Counted from the stretch's first letter, positions 1 through 9,385 are shown. The stretch: DNA of 64,000 nt from Erwinia sp. 198 (GCF_003937915.1 NZ_RHUM01000001.1:1-64000), one strand, 5' to 3'. Notes: generated from the sequence alone by a model not told the origin. A program made the numbers and translations.

Positions 1-111
1 GCTTTAGCGCGGTGGTCCCACCTGACCCCATGCCGAACTCAGAAGTGAAACGCCGTAGCGCCGATGGTAGTGTGGGGCCTCCCCATGCGAGAGTAGGGAA
101 CTGCCAGGCAT
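1..111 (+). rRNA. rrf: 5S ribosomal RNA, 3' part
   Basis: This is the 3' portion of a 5S rRNA; the 5' end lies outside the window. The typical enterobacterial segments are present: CCCACCTGACCCCATGCCG, then GAACTCAGAAGTGAAACGCC, and the closing GCCAGGCAT that pairs with the missing 5' end. It is followed at once by a strong terminator, so it is the last gene of an rRNA operon. The next gene is the yhdZ homologue, as beside rrnD in E. coli. Confidence 0.97.
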
Positions 112-121
112 CAGATTGCGA

Positions 122-150
122 TAACCCCGACCTCACGGTCGGGGTTTTTT
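122..150 (+). terminator. rRNA operon terminator
   Basis: A GC-rich hairpin (AACCCCGACC / GGTCGGGGTT around a CTCAC loop) is followed by a T run. It sits about 10 bases after the 5S rRNA end, as expected for an intrinsic terminator closing an rrn operon. Confidence 0.93.
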
Positions 151-227
151 GCGTTTGTGCGCCGGAAACGCCCTCTGCGTGCCCGTTCCCACGTATTTTC
201 AGTTCCAGCTCAGAGCCAAACTGAACA

Positions 228-256
228 GTAAAAAGCCCCGGTCAAGTAACGGGGCT
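228..256 (-). terminator. terminator of the yhdWXYZ operon
   Basis: Read on the minus strand, AGCCCCG and CGGGGCT form a stem around a nine-base loop followed by a T run. It lies about 50 bases after the yhdZ stop codon and closes the transporter operon. Confidence 0.85.
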
Positions 257-308
257 CAGGTCTTCGCATCAGATTTGCACGGCGAGACCGGACGTTGCAG
301 CATCGCTT

Positions 309-1070
309 TTAATGAATAACCTGCGAAAGAAAAGCTCGGGTTCGCTCCGATTTTGGTGCGGAGAAGAACTCCTGCGGCGGCGCCTGCTCAACGATTTCTC
401 CACGATCCATAAAGATCACTCGATCGGCCACGGTGCGGGCAAAGCCCATCTCATGCGTCACGCAGAGCATGGTCATGCCGTCTTCCGCCAGACCAATCAT
501 GGTATCCAGCACCTCTTTTACCATTTCAGGATCCAGCGCGGAAGTTGGCTCATCAAACAGCATGATTTTGGGCTTCATGCAAAGCGAACGGGCAATAGCC
601 ACACGCTGCTGCTGACCACCAGAAAGCTGGCCGGGAAACTTATGCGCATGTTCTGCAATGCGTACGCGTTCCAGGTAGTGCATGGCCAGCGCTTCGGCTT
701 CTTTCTTTGGCGTTTTGCGCACCCAAATCGGCGCCAGCGTACAGTTTTGCAGCACGCTCAGGTGCGGAAAAAGGTTAAAATGTTGAAACACCATGCCAAC
801 TTCCGTTCGCACGCGCTCAATATTGCGTAAATCATCGTTCAGGTGGATACCATCGACAACAATACGCCCCTGCTGATGCTCTTCCAGATGATTGATACAG
901 CGAATAGTGGTGGATTTCCCGGAGCCGGAAGGGCCGCAAAGTACGATGCGCTCGCGTGCTTTTACCTGCAAATTAATGTCTTTCAGTACGTGAAACTGCC
1001 CATACCATTTATTAACGTTTTCCAGCGTAATCATCATCGCTTCATCCGATTGAATCAAAGAATTAGTCAT
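309..1070 (-). CDS. yhdZ: general L-amino acid ABC transporter, ATP-binding protein
   Basis: ATPase subunit of a polar amino-acid importer of the Aap/Bzt type, acting on the cytoplasmic face of the inner membrane. The 253-residue protein has a Walker [10 protein letters not shown] at residues 46-54, a Q-loop in [10 protein letters not shown], the signature LSGGQQQR near residue 148, and Walker B IMLFDEP followed by the switch His in VTHEMGF. Length and sequence match E. coli YhdZ. It is the last gene of the operon, 8 bases after the yhdY stop, and is followed by a terminator. Expression probably depends on the sigma54/NtrC signals upstream of the binding-protein gene. Confidence 0.96.
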   Translation of the reverse strand: MTNSLIQSDEAMMITLENVNKWYGQFHVLKDINLQVKARERIVLCGPSGSGKSTTIRCINHLEEHQQGRIVVDGIHLNDDLRNIERVRTEVGMVFQHFNLFPHLSVLQNCTLAPIWVRKTPKKEAEALAMHYLERVRIAEHAHKFPGQLSGGQQQRVAIARSLCMKPKIMLFDEPTSALDPEMVKEVLDTMIGLAEDGMTMLCVTHEMGFARTVADRVIFMDRGEIVEQAPPQEFFSAPKSERTRAFLSQVIH

Positions 1071-1078
1071 TGTAAGCC

Positions 1079-2179
1079 TCAGTGCGGCGTGCGCCCGGTG
1101 TGAAAACGCCTTTCCAGATACTGGCTGTAGCGCGACATGCTGAAACAGAAGATCCAGTAAACCAGCGCGGCAAAAACGTACCCTTCGGTGGACATACCAA
1201 GCCAGGCGGGATCGACCGTAGCCTGCTGGACGCTGCTGAAGAGATCGAAAAGCCCGATAATAATGACCAGGCTGGTATCTTTAAAAAGCGCGATAATCGT
1301 ATTGACGAGGCCGGGGATCACCATCTTTAACGCCTGGGGCAGGATCACCAGGCCCTGCGTTTTCCAGTAGCCCAGCGCCAGCGACTCGGCGGCTTCATAC
1401 TGTCCTTTCGGCAGCGCCTGTAAGCCGCCGCGTACCACTTCTGCTACATAAGCCGACTGGAAAAGGATCACCCCTACCAACGCCCGGATTAGTTTATCGA
1501 TGCTGCTGCCTTCCGCCATAAACAGCGGCAGCATTACCGAGGACATAAACAGCACCGTGATCAAGGGAACGCCGCGCCAGAACTCGATAAAGATAATTGA
1601 CAGAGTACGCACCACGGGCATCGTGGAGCGGCGTCCCAGCGCAAGCAGGATACCGAGCGGCAGGGCGCCAGCGATACCCACGGAGGCGATAATCAGCGTC
1701 AGCGTAAGGCCGCCCCATTGGCGCGTTTCAACGCGTTCAAGCCCAAAGAAACCACCATAAAGCAGAACCCATACCGCCACGGGATAAACAATTGCCCATA
1801 CGGCGATATAGCTTCCCCGCCGCGGTAGTGACTTGATAAACATCGGGATGATGCTGAGCAGGCCGATTACCAGCGCCACATTAATGCGCCAGCGCAGCTC
1901 ATGAGGATAAAGACCATACATAAACTGGCCAAAACGGGCGTGGATAAACACCCAGCAGGCGCCTTCTTTGGTACAGTCCGCACGGGTAGTGCCGATCCAG
2001 TTAGCCTGAAATATCAGCCAGTTCAGCGCTGGCGGTATTACACTCCAGATCGCCCACAGGCAGAACAACGTCAGCAGCGAATTGCCCCAGCTTGAGAACA
2101 GGTTTTTTCTGGCCCATTTCACGGCTCGCATAAAAGAACTTACCGGCACAGGCTGCGTATCATGCGTGGCTAAAGTCAT
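1079..2179 (-). CDS. yhdY: amino acid ABC transporter permease (AapM/YhdY type)
   Basis: One of two membrane permeases of the polar amino-acid importer. The 366-residue protein has several hydrophobic segments and the EAA loop typical of HisM/GlnP permeases ([16 protein letters not shown], near residue 275). The N-terminal half carries extra membrane segments and a periplasmic loop, as in the Aap/Bzt group, so it is longer than simple HisM proteins. It lies 15 bases after yhdX and 8 bases before yhdZ on the same strand, so the three are almost certainly co-transcribed. Confidence 0.95.
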   Translation of the reverse strand: MTLATHDTQPVPVSSFMRAVKWARKNLFSSWGNSLLTLFCLWAIWSVIPPALNWLIFQANWIGTTRADCTKEGACWVFIHARFGQFMYGLYPHELRWRINVALVIGLLSIIPMFIKSLPRRGSYIAVWAIVYPVAVWVLLYGGFFGLERVETRQWGGLTLTLIIASVGIAGALPLGILLALGRRSTMPVVRTLSIIFIEFWRGVPLITVLFMSSVMLPLFMAEGSSIDKLIRALVGVILFQSAYVAEVVRGGLQALPKGQYEAAESLALGYWKTQGLVILPQALKMVIPGLVNTIIALFKDTSLVIIIGLFDLFSSVQQATVDPAWLGMSTEGYVFAALVYWIFCFSMSRYSQYLERRFHTGRTPH

Positions 2180-2194
2180 AGTTATTCCGTTCTC

Positions 2195-3373
2195 TTAACG
2201 CTCAATCAGCCGTATTTTGCGGTTATAGATATTCATCAACAGCGAAATCAACAGGCTGATAATCAGGTAAACGCCCATAGTGATCGCGATGGTTTCAATA
2301 GCCTGCCCCGTCTGGTTCAGCACCGTGCCGGCAAACAGCGACACCATATCGGGATAGCCGATTGCCGCCGCCAGCGAGGAGTTCTTAACAATGTTCAGAT
2401 ACTGGCTGGTCAACGGCGGGATAATGACGCGCATCGCCTGAGGAATAATCACCTGACGCAGCGTGACTGGATTCGGCAGACCAAGCGAGCGAGCTGCTTC
2501 ATTTTGCCCGTGCGGTACGGACTGGATCCCGGCGCGGATCACCTCAGCAATAAAAGAAGAGGTGTAGATTGAAAGTGCCAGCGTCAGCGCCGCCAGCTCC
2601 GGGATCAATACAAAACCGCCGCGGAAATTGAAGCCGCGCAGCATCGGTACATCCCAGTGCATCGGCACGCCAAAAGCCAGATGAGCGAGTAAAGGAAAAA
2701 TAATAAACATGGCCAGGATGGCAGGCCAGCTCCGTCTCAGCTGGCCCGTCTTTAACTGATAGCTACGGTTATAGCGGAACAGCGCAATGCTGCATGCCGC
2801 AGCAAGCAGCAGGGAGAGAAGAAAAGGCCATGTGCCAGAGGCGTATGCCGGCCAGGGAATGTAAAGGCCGCGATTGCTGATGAAAGCCAGATCGAAAGCG
2901 TTCATCGCCTGGCGTGGGCCCGGCAGATTGCGCAGCACGGCAAAGTACCAGAAGAAGATTTGCAGCAGCGGCGGAATATTGCGGAAGATTTCGATATAGA
3001 TGGTTGAAAGCTTGCGCAGCAGCCAGTTATCCGACAGGCGGGCAAGGCCAATGAAAAAGCCCAGCAAAGAGGCGAATACAATACAGAGCGCGGAGACCAG
3101 CAGCGTATTGGTCAGGCCGACCAAAAAGACGCGGGCATAGGTATCGGCTTCGCTGTAATCGATAAGATGCTGAACGATACCGAAGCCCGCGCTGCGCTCC
3201 AGGAAGCCAAAGCCGGAGGTGATGCCGCGGTTGGCGAGGTTAATCACCGTATTGTGGATAAGATAGCCAGCTACGGCCAGCACCAGCACCACGGCGATAA
3301 TCTGGTACAGCCAGGCGCGCACCGCAGGATTGCTAAAGGAGATATCCCTTTTTACGGACGGGCGTTGAGACAT
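2195..3373 (-). CDS. yhdX: amino acid ABC transporter permease (AapQ/YhdX type)
   Basis: Second membrane permease of the importer, 392 residues, matching E. coli YhdX in length. Visible are an N-terminal membrane anchor (residues 20-40), the long insertion typical of AapQ/BztB between the first helices, and a C-terminal permease domain with the EAA-type loop QNEAARSLGLPNPVTLRQ. It probably forms the heteromeric channel with YhdY. The 63-base gap to the binding-protein gene upstream holds a perfect hairpin that may lower permease expression relative to the binding protein. Confidence 0.95.
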   Translation of the reverse strand: MSQRPSVKRDISFSNPAVRAWLYQIIAVVLVLAVAGYLIHNTVINLANRGITSGFGFLERSAGFGIVQHLIDYSEADTYARVFLVGLTNTLLVSALCIVFASLLGFFIGLARLSDNWLLRKLSTIYIEIFRNIPPLLQIFFWYFAVLRNLPGPRQAMNAFDLAFISNRGLYIPWPAYASGTWPFLLSLLLAAACSIALFRYNRSYQLKTGQLRRSWPAILAMFIIFPLLAHLAFGVPMHWDVPMLRGFNFRGGFVLIPELAALTLALSIYTSSFIAEVIRAGIQSVPHGQNEAARSLGLPNPVTLRQVIIPQAMRVIIPPLTSQYLNIVKNSSLAAAIGYPDMVSLFAGTVLNQTGQAIETIAITMGVYLIISLLISLLMNIYNRKIRLIER

Positions 3374-3405
3374 GTTGAAACCTCAGTCACGAAAATTCTG
3401 ACGAA

Positions 3406-3421
3406 GGCGCCGATCGGCGCC
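3406..3421 (-). promoter_or_regulatory. intercistronic hairpin between binding protein and permease genes
   Basis: GGCGCC GATC GGCGCC is a perfect palindrome between the yhdW stop and the yhdX start, without a T run on the minus strand. Such hairpins after binding-protein genes commonly protect the upstream mRNA and reduce downstream expression. The role here is inferred from position. Confidence 0.5.
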
Positions 3422-3436
3422 CTGTTTCAGCGGGAA

Positions 3437-4462
3437 TTAACGTACCGGTGGCGCGTACTGAATGCCGCCTTTGTTCCAAAGGGCATTCTGCCCACGTGCG
3501 ATTTTCAGCTGGCTGTCTTTACCGACGTTACGATCGAATACTTCCTGATAGTTGCCTACCTGTTTAATGATATTGAAGGCCCATTTGTTATTCAGCTTCA
3601 GATCCTTGCCGAAATCGCCTTCTGAACCCAGCAGGTGCGCCATATCCGGCGTGGAAGGCTTAGCGGCCATCTGGTCAACGTTCGTTGAGGTGATGCCCAT
3701 CTCTTCCGCGTTCAGCATCGCAAACAGCGACCACTTAACGATGGTGTACCAGTCATCATCGCCACGGCGAACCACCGGCCCTAAAGGCTCTTTTGAGATC
3801 ACTTCCGGCAGCACGATAAATTCGTCCGGCTTGCCTAACTTGATGCGCAGGGCATACAGCTGCGACTGATCGGAGGCCAGCGTATCGCAGCGGCCGGTAT
3901 CCAGTGCTTTTGCCGATTCGTCAGAGCGATCGAAGGTCACAGGCGTGTACTGCATTTTGTTGGCTTTGAAATAGTCGGCGACGTTGAGTTCGGTGTCCGT
4001 TCCCGCCTGGATGCAAACCGTGGCGCCATCCAGCTCTTTGGCGCTTTTAAGGCCCGCTTTCTGGTGAGTCAAAAAGCCAATACCGTCATAGTAATTTACG
4101 CCGGCAAAAATAAAGCCCATACCGCCATCGCGCGACGAGGTCCAGGTAGTGTTGCGGGAAAGGATATCGACTTCGCCGGATTGCAGAGCGGTAAAGCGTT
4201 CTTTAGCCGTTAACGGGGTATATTTTACTTTTGTCGCATCGCCAAACACGGCCGCCGCTGCGGCACGGCAAACATCCACATCGATGCCGCTAAATTTGCC
4301 GCTGGCATCCGCAAACGAGAAGCCGGGCAGGCCGTCACTGATCCCACACTGCACAAACCCTTTCTTTTTAATCGCATCCAGCGTAGCACCGGCATGGGCC
4401 TGATTAGCGACTGCAAACAGCGCTGCAGCGGCCACCAAAGTGGAAAGCATCATTTTTTTCAT
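3437..4462 (-). CDS. yhdW: periplasmic amino acid-binding protein (AapJ/YhdW type)
   Basis: Substrate-binding component of the amino-acid importer. The 341-residue precursor begins with a clear signal peptide (MKKMM, hydrophobic core, cleavage after AHA near residue 24). The mature part starts GATLDAIKKKGFVQCGISDG and continues as a family 3 solute-binding protein, with the DVDVCRAAAAAVFGD segment typical of AapJ. It opens the four-gene operon yhdWXYZ. A sigma54 promoter lies about 90 bases upstream of the start codon and two NtrC-like sites further up, which agrees with the known NtrC control of yhdW in E. coli. Likely substrates are polar amino acids; the specificity cannot be read from the sequence. 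Confidence 0.96.
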   Translation of the reverse strand: MKKMMLSTLVAAAALFAVANQAHAGATLDAIKKKGFVQCGISDGLPGFSFADASGKFSGIDVDVCRAAAAAVFGDATKVKYTPLTAKERFTALQSGEVDILSRNTTWTSSRDGGMGFIFAGVNYYDGIGFLTHQKAGLKSAKELDGATVCIQAGTDTELNVADYFKANKMQYTPVTFDRSDESAKALDTGRCDTLASDQSQLYALRIKLGKPDEFIVLPEVISKEPLGPVVRRGDDDWYTIVKWSLFAMLNAEEMGITSTNVDQMAAKPSTPDMAHLLGSEGDFGKDLKLNNKWAFNIIKQVGNYQEVFDRNVGKDSQLKIARGQNALWNKGGIQYAPPVR

Positions 4463-4553
4463 AAAGCATCCTGTGTGGCGTAAGCGTTTTGTTATGTTTT
4501 AGTGCACGCTGCGGTGCACTTTTCCTGTCTGTGGCAAGAGCCATCCACGACAC

Positions 4554-4569
4554 TGCAAAGGGAATGCCA
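4554..4569 (-). promoter_or_regulatory. sigma54 promoter of yhdWXYZ
   Basis: On the minus strand the sequence reads TGGCATTCCCTTTGCA. It carries the -24 GG and the -12 GC exactly ten bases apart, in the TGGCA-N6-TTGCA form of RpoN promoters. Transcription would start near 4543, about 80 bases before the yhdW start codon. No competing sigma70 promoter is obvious. rpoN itself is encoded at 61350-62783. Confidence 0.85.
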
Positions 4570-4643
4570 GATTTGCAGCATCCTGAATTTCATGGAAAGG
4601 TTTGTTAATAATCGGAAGCGTACAGAAAGTTGGCCTAATATTG

Positions 4644-4660
4644 CGCACCAAACAGAGGCA
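4644..4660 (-). promoter_or_regulatory. NtrC-like site 1
   Basis: CGCACCA AAC AGAGGCA on the plus strand resembles the NtrC consensus TGCACCA-N3-TGGTGCA, with a near-perfect left half. Its centre is about 110 bases upstream of the predicted start site, the usual distance of an NtrC enhancer. Confidence 0.6.
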
Positions 4661-4673
4661 AAAGCCGCGCGGC

Positions 4674-4690
4674 TGGTCACAAATGGTGCG
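4674..4690 (-). promoter_or_regulatory. NtrC-like site 2
   Basis: TGGTCAC AAA TGGTGCG has a near-perfect right half of the NtrC consensus. Its centre is 30 bases from site 1, about three helical turns, and about 140 bases upstream of the predicted start. This two-site arrangement is the one known at glnA. Confidence 0.6.
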
Positions 4691-4739
4691 AAATGTTTCT
4701 TAAAATTTAAGCGGTGTGAGCAAAAGCGCGATTATTGTT

Positions 4740-4882
4740 GCGGCAAGCGGCAAGCGGCAAGCGGCAAGCAAGAGGCAGGAAGCAGCGAGTGGGTAGCGGG
4801 AGAGGCGCGGAAACAGAAACGGGAGACAGAAGTGGAGGGCAGAAGAAGACAGCAGGCAGAAGAAGCAAGCAGAAAACAGGCG
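4740..4882. repeat. heptamer repeat and T-poor purine-rich tract
   Basis: Four copies of GCGGCAA (4740-4767) open a tract of about 140 bases with only three T residues on the plus strand. No gene is convincing here. On the minus strand, which continues beyond the lpxP terminator, the RNA would be rich in C and U and poor in A, as in Rho-utilisation regions. The whole 4463-4926 stretch therefore holds the yhdW promoter region, this tract and the lpxP terminator. Confidence 0.7.
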
Positions 4883-4909
4883 AAAAAAACCAGCCGCTAT
4901 GGGCTGGTT
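4883..4909 (-). terminator. lpxP terminator
   Basis: Read on the minus strand, AACCAGCCC ATAGC GGCTGGTT forms a stem followed by a run of Ts. It begins about 18 bases after the lpxP stop codon. Confidence 0.88.
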
Positions 4910-4926
4910 CATAAACGTAAGACGCC

Positions 4927-5847
4927 TCAGTAAAGCGGCTTTGCGCCATCAGGACGCGTTTTAAAGCGGCGGTGCAGCCACATATACTGCTCGGGCGCAC
5001 GCATGATTTCCGTCTCAATGACCCTGTTCATATAGGCAGCAGCCTGTTGCTCATCGGCAATGGGGTAATCTTTCAGCTCAGGTTGGATCACCAGTTCATA
5101 ACCGCTGCCGTCATCGTTACGGATCAGCACAACGGTGATCAAGGCTGGTTTAGCCATGCGGGCCAGCATCCAGGTGCCGCTGGTGGTAGCAGCCTGCGGT
5201 ACGGCAAACAGCGGCGCGAACACGCTGCCTTTCGGGCCATAGTCCTGATCGGGCGCAAACCAGACGGCTTCACCCTGTTTCAACGCCTGTACCATGCCAC
5301 GCAGATCGCGGCGGTTAATCATCGCCTTATTGGAACGCATACGTCCTTTGGTCTGCACCCATTCCATCAGCTTGTTATTATGCGGCCGATACATCGCCAT
5401 CATCGGCTGGCACAGGCCCATGGCCCTGCCGCCCAGCTCCAGCGACATAAAGTGCACGCCGATAATGAGCGCGCCGCGGCCTTCTTTCTGAGCTGCCTGT
5501 AAATTGTGCAGGCCGTTAACGGTAAACCAGCGCTTCACCCGGCGATCGGACCAGAACCAGGCCATACCGGTTTCCAGCAGGCCCATACCCAATGATTCGA
5601 AATTGCGTACGATACTCTGCTCGATTTGCGCTTCCGGCATATCCGGGAAGCAGAGCTCAAGGTTACGACGGGTAATGCGGATACGGCGCTTTAAAAACCG
5701 CATCGAAGTACGGCCCATCCAGGTGCCCAGCTTTTGCAGAAGCGGAAACGGCAGCTGGACCAGTAAAAACAGCAGTCCCAGACCAGCCCAGGTGATCCAG
5801 TAACGAGGGTGCATCAGCCTGCGGGTAAAGCGGGGGGATACCTTCAT
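4927..5847 (-). CDS. lpxP: lipid A palmitoleoyl/lauroyl acyltransferase, LpxP type
   Basis: Late acyltransferase of lipid A synthesis at the inner membrane. It adds the secondary acyl chain to Kdo2-lipid IVA. The 306-residue protein has an N-terminal membrane anchor (about 18-38), the start HPRYWITWAGLG shared by LpxL and LpxP, and the catalytic HX4E motif His132-Glu137 in VHFMSLELGG. The stretch MGLCQPMMAMYRPHNN matches E. coli LpxP better than LpxL, so the palmitoleoyl enzyme (cold-induced in E. coli) is favoured, though LpxL activity is not excluded. It is a single gene with its own terminator. In E. coli lpxP is not at this locus. Confidence 0.85.
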   Translation of the reverse strand: MKVSPRFTRRLMHPRYWITWAGLGLLFLLVQLPFPLLQKLGTWMGRTSMRFLKRRIRITRRNLELCFPDMPEAQIEQSIVRNFESLGMGLLETGMAWFWSDRRVKRWFTVNGLHNLQAAQKEGRGALIIGVHFMSLELGGRAMGLCQPMMAMYRPHNNKLMEWVQTKGRMRSNKAMINRRDLRGMVQALKQGEAVWFAPDQDYGPKGSVFAPLFAVPQAATTSGTWMLARMAKPALITVVLIRNDDGSGYELVIQPELKDYPIADEQQAAAYMNRVIETEIMRAPEQYMWLHRRFKTRPDGAKPLY

Positions 5848-5996
5848 ATATCTCTCTTTATGCTTGCATGGAAGTAGTAGCGCATAAAGACGTTAATCCG
5901 TAGCGGTACAGGATGTAGGACAACCAGATTGGCAGGAAGTTGAGGTAAATGTCTGTTATTTACACAATCAAGACAATTTTGTCTGAACGGCGCCCA

Positions 5997-6027
5997 TTAA
6001 AAAAGGCGCTAACAGTACGTAGCGCCT
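5997..6027 (-). terminator. dusB-fis operon terminator
   Basis: On the minus strand AGGCGCT and AGCGCCT form a stem around ten bases, followed by a T run. It starts about 20 bases after the fis stop codon. Confidence 0.9.
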
Positions 6028-6047
6028 CCGTCACAATGAACCGAAAC

Positions 6048-6344
6048 TTAGTTCATGCCGTATTTTTTCAGTTTCTTACGCAGCGTACCGCGGTTGATAC
6101 CCATCATCAGGGCTGCACGGGTCTGGTTGCCACGGGTATATTGCATCACCATGTCCAACAGTGGCTGTTCCACTTCAGCCAAAACCAGCTCATACAGGTC
6201 ATTAACATCCTGACCATTCAGTTGAGCAAAATAGTTCTTCAGTGCCTGTTTGACCGAGTCACGCAGAGGCTTTTGAGTCACCTGATCCTGGGAGTTAACG
6301 GTTGAAACGGTCAGTACGTCAGAATTTACGCGTTGTTCGAACAT
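6048..6344 (-). CDS. fis: nucleoid-associated DNA-binding protein Fis
   Basis: Small homodimeric DNA-bending protein that activates rRNA promoters, organises the nucleoid and assists site-specific recombination. At 98 residues it has the usual length and is almost identical to E. coli Fis. The C-terminal helix-turn-helix covers about residues 74-95 ([20 protein letters not shown]). It is the second gene of the dusB-fis operon, 24 bases after dusB, and is followed by an intrinsic terminator. Confidence 0.99.
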
Positions 6345-6368
6345 AGTTCTGTCAGCTCTTTATTTCTA

Positions 6369-7334
6369 TTATGCAAGTTTTTCGAAGTATGCCTCCAACG
6401 CCTCCAGCTGTTCGCTGGCATCCTCAATGGCGTTGAATGTGCGCCGAAACTGGTCGTTTGGGGCGTGCTCCTGGAGATACCAGGAGACGTGCTTCCGGGC
6501 AATACGATATCCTTTGCGATGACCATAAAAGTCGTGCAGTTCCCGTAAATGCCCAATAAGCAAGCGCTTTACTTCAGCCAGTGGCATTGGTGCCAGCAGC
6601 TCCCCAGTGTCCAGATAATGCTGGATTTCCCGGAAGATCCACGGTCTTCCCTGAGCCGCGCGTCCTATCATCAGGGCATCTGCCCCCGTATAGTCAAGCA
6701 CGGCTCTGGCTTTATGCGGGTCAGTAATGTCTCCGTTCGCGATTACGGGGATAGAGACACTCTGCTTAACTGTCCGAATGCTGTCATATTCAGCTTCGCC
6801 GTTGAACAAACACGCGCGTGTGCGTCCGTGAATGGTCAGGGCCTGAATGCCACAACGTTCAGCCAATTGGGCAATCTCAACACAATTGCGGTTGTCCACG
6901 TCCCAGCCGGTGCGAATCTTTAGCGTAACGGGCACATCCACCGCATTGACCACCGCCGAAAGGATAGACCTTACCAGCTCTGGATGCTGCAGCAGGGCAG
7001 AGCCCGCCATTTTCCGATTCACCTTTTTAGCCGGACAGCCCATGTTGATATCGATAACCTGCGCGCCCGATAAAGCGTTAATGCGCGCGGCTTCAGCCAT
7101 CTCATCAGGATCACAACCGGCAATCTGCACGGTACGAATACCGGGCTCATCACTGTGTACCATACGCAGTCGGGATTTGTCGCTGGCCCAGACTTCCGGG
7201 TTTGACGACAGCATCTCCGATACGGTCATACCAGCGCCCATTGCGTAGCAAAGCGTCCGGAAAGGCCTGTCGGTAATTCCGGCCATTGGTGCTGCAATCA
7301 GGCGATTGCGAAGCTGGTGGTTTCCTATGCGCAT
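6369..7334 (-). CDS. dusB: tRNA-dihydrouridine synthase B
   Basis: FMN-dependent reductase that makes dihydrouridine in the D-loop of tRNAs. The start [10 protein letters not shown] was chosen because it gives 321 residues and aligns with E. coli DusB; the open frame extends 32 codons further upstream without homology. Catalytic Cys100 lies in [12 protein letters not shown], and [13 protein letters not shown] and [15 protein letters not shown] are FMN-binding segments. It is the first gene of the dusB-fis operon, so it carries the growth-rate-regulated fis promoter upstream, in the AT-rich stretch 7335-7600. Confidence 0.97.
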   Translation of the reverse strand: MRIGNHQLRNRLIAAPMAGITDRPFRTLCYAMGAGMTVSEMLSSNPEVWASDKSRLRMVHSDEPGIRTVQIAGCDPDEMAEAARINALSGAQVIDINMGCPAKKVNRKMAGSALLQHPELVRSILSAVVNAVDVPVTLKIRTGWDVDNRNCVEIAQLAERCGIQALTIHGRTRACLFNGEAEYDSIRTVKQSVSIPVIANGDITDPHKARAVLDYTGADALMIGRAAQGRPWIFREIQHYLDTGELLAPMPLAEVKRLLIGHLRELHDFYGHRKGYRIARKHVSWYLQEHAPNDQFRRTFNAIEDASEQLEALEAYFEKLA

Positions 7335-7629
7335 GAAAAAAAAGTGACCATAGTGTGTTCGCAAGGCGGCGTATATTACGCATTTTTTTAAGAAGATGAA
7401 AGGCCAAACTTTGAACAATTCCCCCTGCAAACCGGCATTGTCGGCCTGCGGAGACGGTGAGGCGGATAAATATCCTTATTTAACAATAGATTGAATTTTA
7501 ACGATTAAATTATGAACAAATATTTTTCTTTTTTTGTGAGGCAGTTAACACTATAAATTGCGGCGCTTCAGGCACTAAGCGCAACAAGCGCCGCCGTAAG
7601 CCTGCAAAAAAAGACGAAACAGCGTACTG

Positions 7630-8367
7630 CTATTCGACAATTATCCGGCCGTGCAAAGGCTGCAAGGGGCGGTTATTGGCATGTTCAAGCGCGTGCTCAA
7701 AAACCGCCAGCTGGGCCGGAGAAAGCGTCACGGGCTGCTTCAGAATTAACCAGCGCACGCCTTCCGTACAGGGCGGAGTAGTCAGCGAACCGCTAAAGCG
7801 GTAGTAGTGCTTCTCGACGGGAAAAAGCGTGGCGAGATCCATACTTTGCTTCATGGTGTCGACCTGGTTTTGCTGTGCGGGCAGGGAAGCGAGCAGCGGC
7901 TTAAGCGCGCTGTTTTCAGCGCCGGTTTCAAACATAACGGCCAGCACCGCCAGCTCGCCTTGCTGGTTGGCATGAACAAAATGCGCTTCAAGCGGGAAGC
8001 TTTTGCCGAAAAGGTGATTTTCGCTGGGCGCGTGAAAATGGAACTGTTTAAGCACGAATGCGTCATTATCAAGCTGAAAATCGTCGCTGTCCTTCACCGT
8101 AACCTGGATAGTATGGCCATTGTTAACGATGGTTTTGGTATCGGTATGAAAGTTCATGCCCAGCGGCGGCAGCTTACCGTCAATGACCTGGGTAATATCG
8201 ACAGGGGACTGATACTGGCCGGTTTTACAGGTTTGAAACGCATCGCCCAGCTCGGCCCAGTGTTCAGGCGAGCCCTGGCCTTCATAAGACCAGTGAATAG
8301 CTGGTTTAGCCATGACGGGCAAAGCGGCAAGGCAGGAGAACAGCAGGGCATATCTTCTCATCTTCAT
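7630..8367 (-). CDS. cah: periplasmic alpha-carbonic anhydrase
   Basis: Interconverts CO2 and bicarbonate. The 245-residue precursor has a signal peptide ending after PVMA near residue 20. The alpha-family zinc ligands are all visible: His110 and His112 in QFHFHAPSEN and His129 in AHFVH. Cys47 and Cys200 are placed for the family's disulfide, and SLTTPPCTEGVRW is a family hallmark. A second Met at residue 3 may be the true start. It stands alone between dusB and prmA, which are neighbours in E. coli, so it is a lineage-specific insertion. Confidence 0.93.
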   Translation of the reverse strand: MKMRRYALLFSCLAALPVMAKPAIHWSYEGQGSPEHWAELGDAFQTCKTGQYQSPVDITQVIDGKLPPLGMNFHTDTKTIVNNGHTIQVTVKDSDDFQLDNDAFVLKQFHFHAPSENHLFGKSFPLEAHFVHANQQGELAVLAVMFETGAENSALKPLLASLPAQQNQVDTMKQSMDLATLFPVEKHYYRFSGSLTTPPCTEGVRWLILKQPVTLSPAQLAVFEHALEHANNRPLQPLHGRIIVE

Positions 8368-8473
8368 TATCCCTTGAAGTGACCGGCACAGGCCGGCGCG
8401 ATTAAATAACCCTGCTGATAATAAGCCTATGGTAGAGGAAATCTATCTGAATCCGTCCCTGGAAACCGATCTT

Positions 8474-9355
8474 TTAGCGACGCACGCCGGTAATGCGGCA
8501 CCACTCTTCTTTTTCCGCCACCGGATCGAGCGCAAACTTATCCGCATAGGCTTCGCACACGCCGTCTGCCTGGCTCGCCAGCACGCCGGAGAGACCAAGA
8601 TGACCGCCGGAAACCGGCAGCACGCTGATAAGCGGCGCCAGCTCACGCAGCGGGCCGGCAAGGATATTAGCGACCACGACGTCTGCGCTGAGGTTCTCCG
8701 GCTGCTCGTGAGGCAGGTAAAGCGACAGACGTTCCGACACGCCGTTGCGCTCGGCATTGTCACGGCTGGCCTGGATCGCCTGCGGATCGATATCGATACC
8801 AATAGCCTGTGCCGCACCCAGCTTCAGCGCCGCGATAGCGAGAATGCCGGAGCCGCAGCCAAAATCGATCACGGTTTTACCGGCCAGATCCAGGCCGTCC
8901 AGCCAGCTCAGGCACATCGCCGTCGTGGGATGGGTGCCGGTGCCAAACGCCAGGCCGGGATCCAGCATCACGTTGACCGCGTTCGGATCCGGCACGTCGC
9001 GCCAGCTTGGGCAAATCCACAGGCGCTGACCAAAACGCATCGGATGGAAGTTTTCCATCCATTCCCGCTCCCAGTCCTTGTCTTCGATCTGCTCGATTTT
9101 GTGGTGGAAGCCGGCGCCCAGCAGCGGATGCTGTTCCAGACTGGCAATCACGTCCTGCATGTCGGTTTCGGCATCAAACAGGCCGATCGCATCGGTATCG
9201 CCCCACAGGCGCGTTTCGCCAGGCAGCGGTTCAAACACCGGATTGTCGTGCGTATCCTGAAACGTGACCGAGACAGCCCCGTTCTCGATCAGCGCGTCGC
9301 CCAGCTCTTCAGCCTGGTCGCCGGTGGTGTTGATTTTCATTTGTATCCAGGGCAT
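8474..9355 (-). CDS. prmA: ribosomal protein L11 methyltransferase
   Basis: SAM-dependent enzyme that trimethylates ribosomal protein L11. The 293-residue protein has the N-terminal substrate-recognition domain (1-60), a linker, and the methyltransferase domain with motif I DFGCGSG at 164-170 and the NPPY-like motif [10 protein letters not shown] near residue 226. It follows panF by 30 bases on the same strand, the conserved panF-prmA arrangement. Confidence 0.97.
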   Translation of the reverse strand: MPWIQMKINTTGDQAEELGDALIENGAVSVTFQDTHDNPVFEPLPGETRLWGDTDAIGLFDAETDMQDVIASLEQHPLLGAGFHHKIEQIEDKDWEREWMENFHPMRFGQRLWICPSWRDVPDPNAVNVMLDPGLAFGTGTHPTTAMCLSWLDGLDLAGKTVIDFGCGSGILAIAALKLGAAQAIGIDIDPQAIQASRDNAERNGVSERLSLYLPHEQPENLSADVVVANILAGPLRELAPLISVLPVSGGHLGLSGVLASQADGVCEAYADKFALDPVAEKEEWCRITGVRR

Positions 9356-9385
9356 TGCGATTCTCTTTAGTCAAACAAATAAAGG

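Noticed and set aside
4740-4768. CRISPR-like array
   Set aside because: The units are seven-base direct tandem repeats without spacers; nothing in the window resembles a CRISPR array or cas gene.
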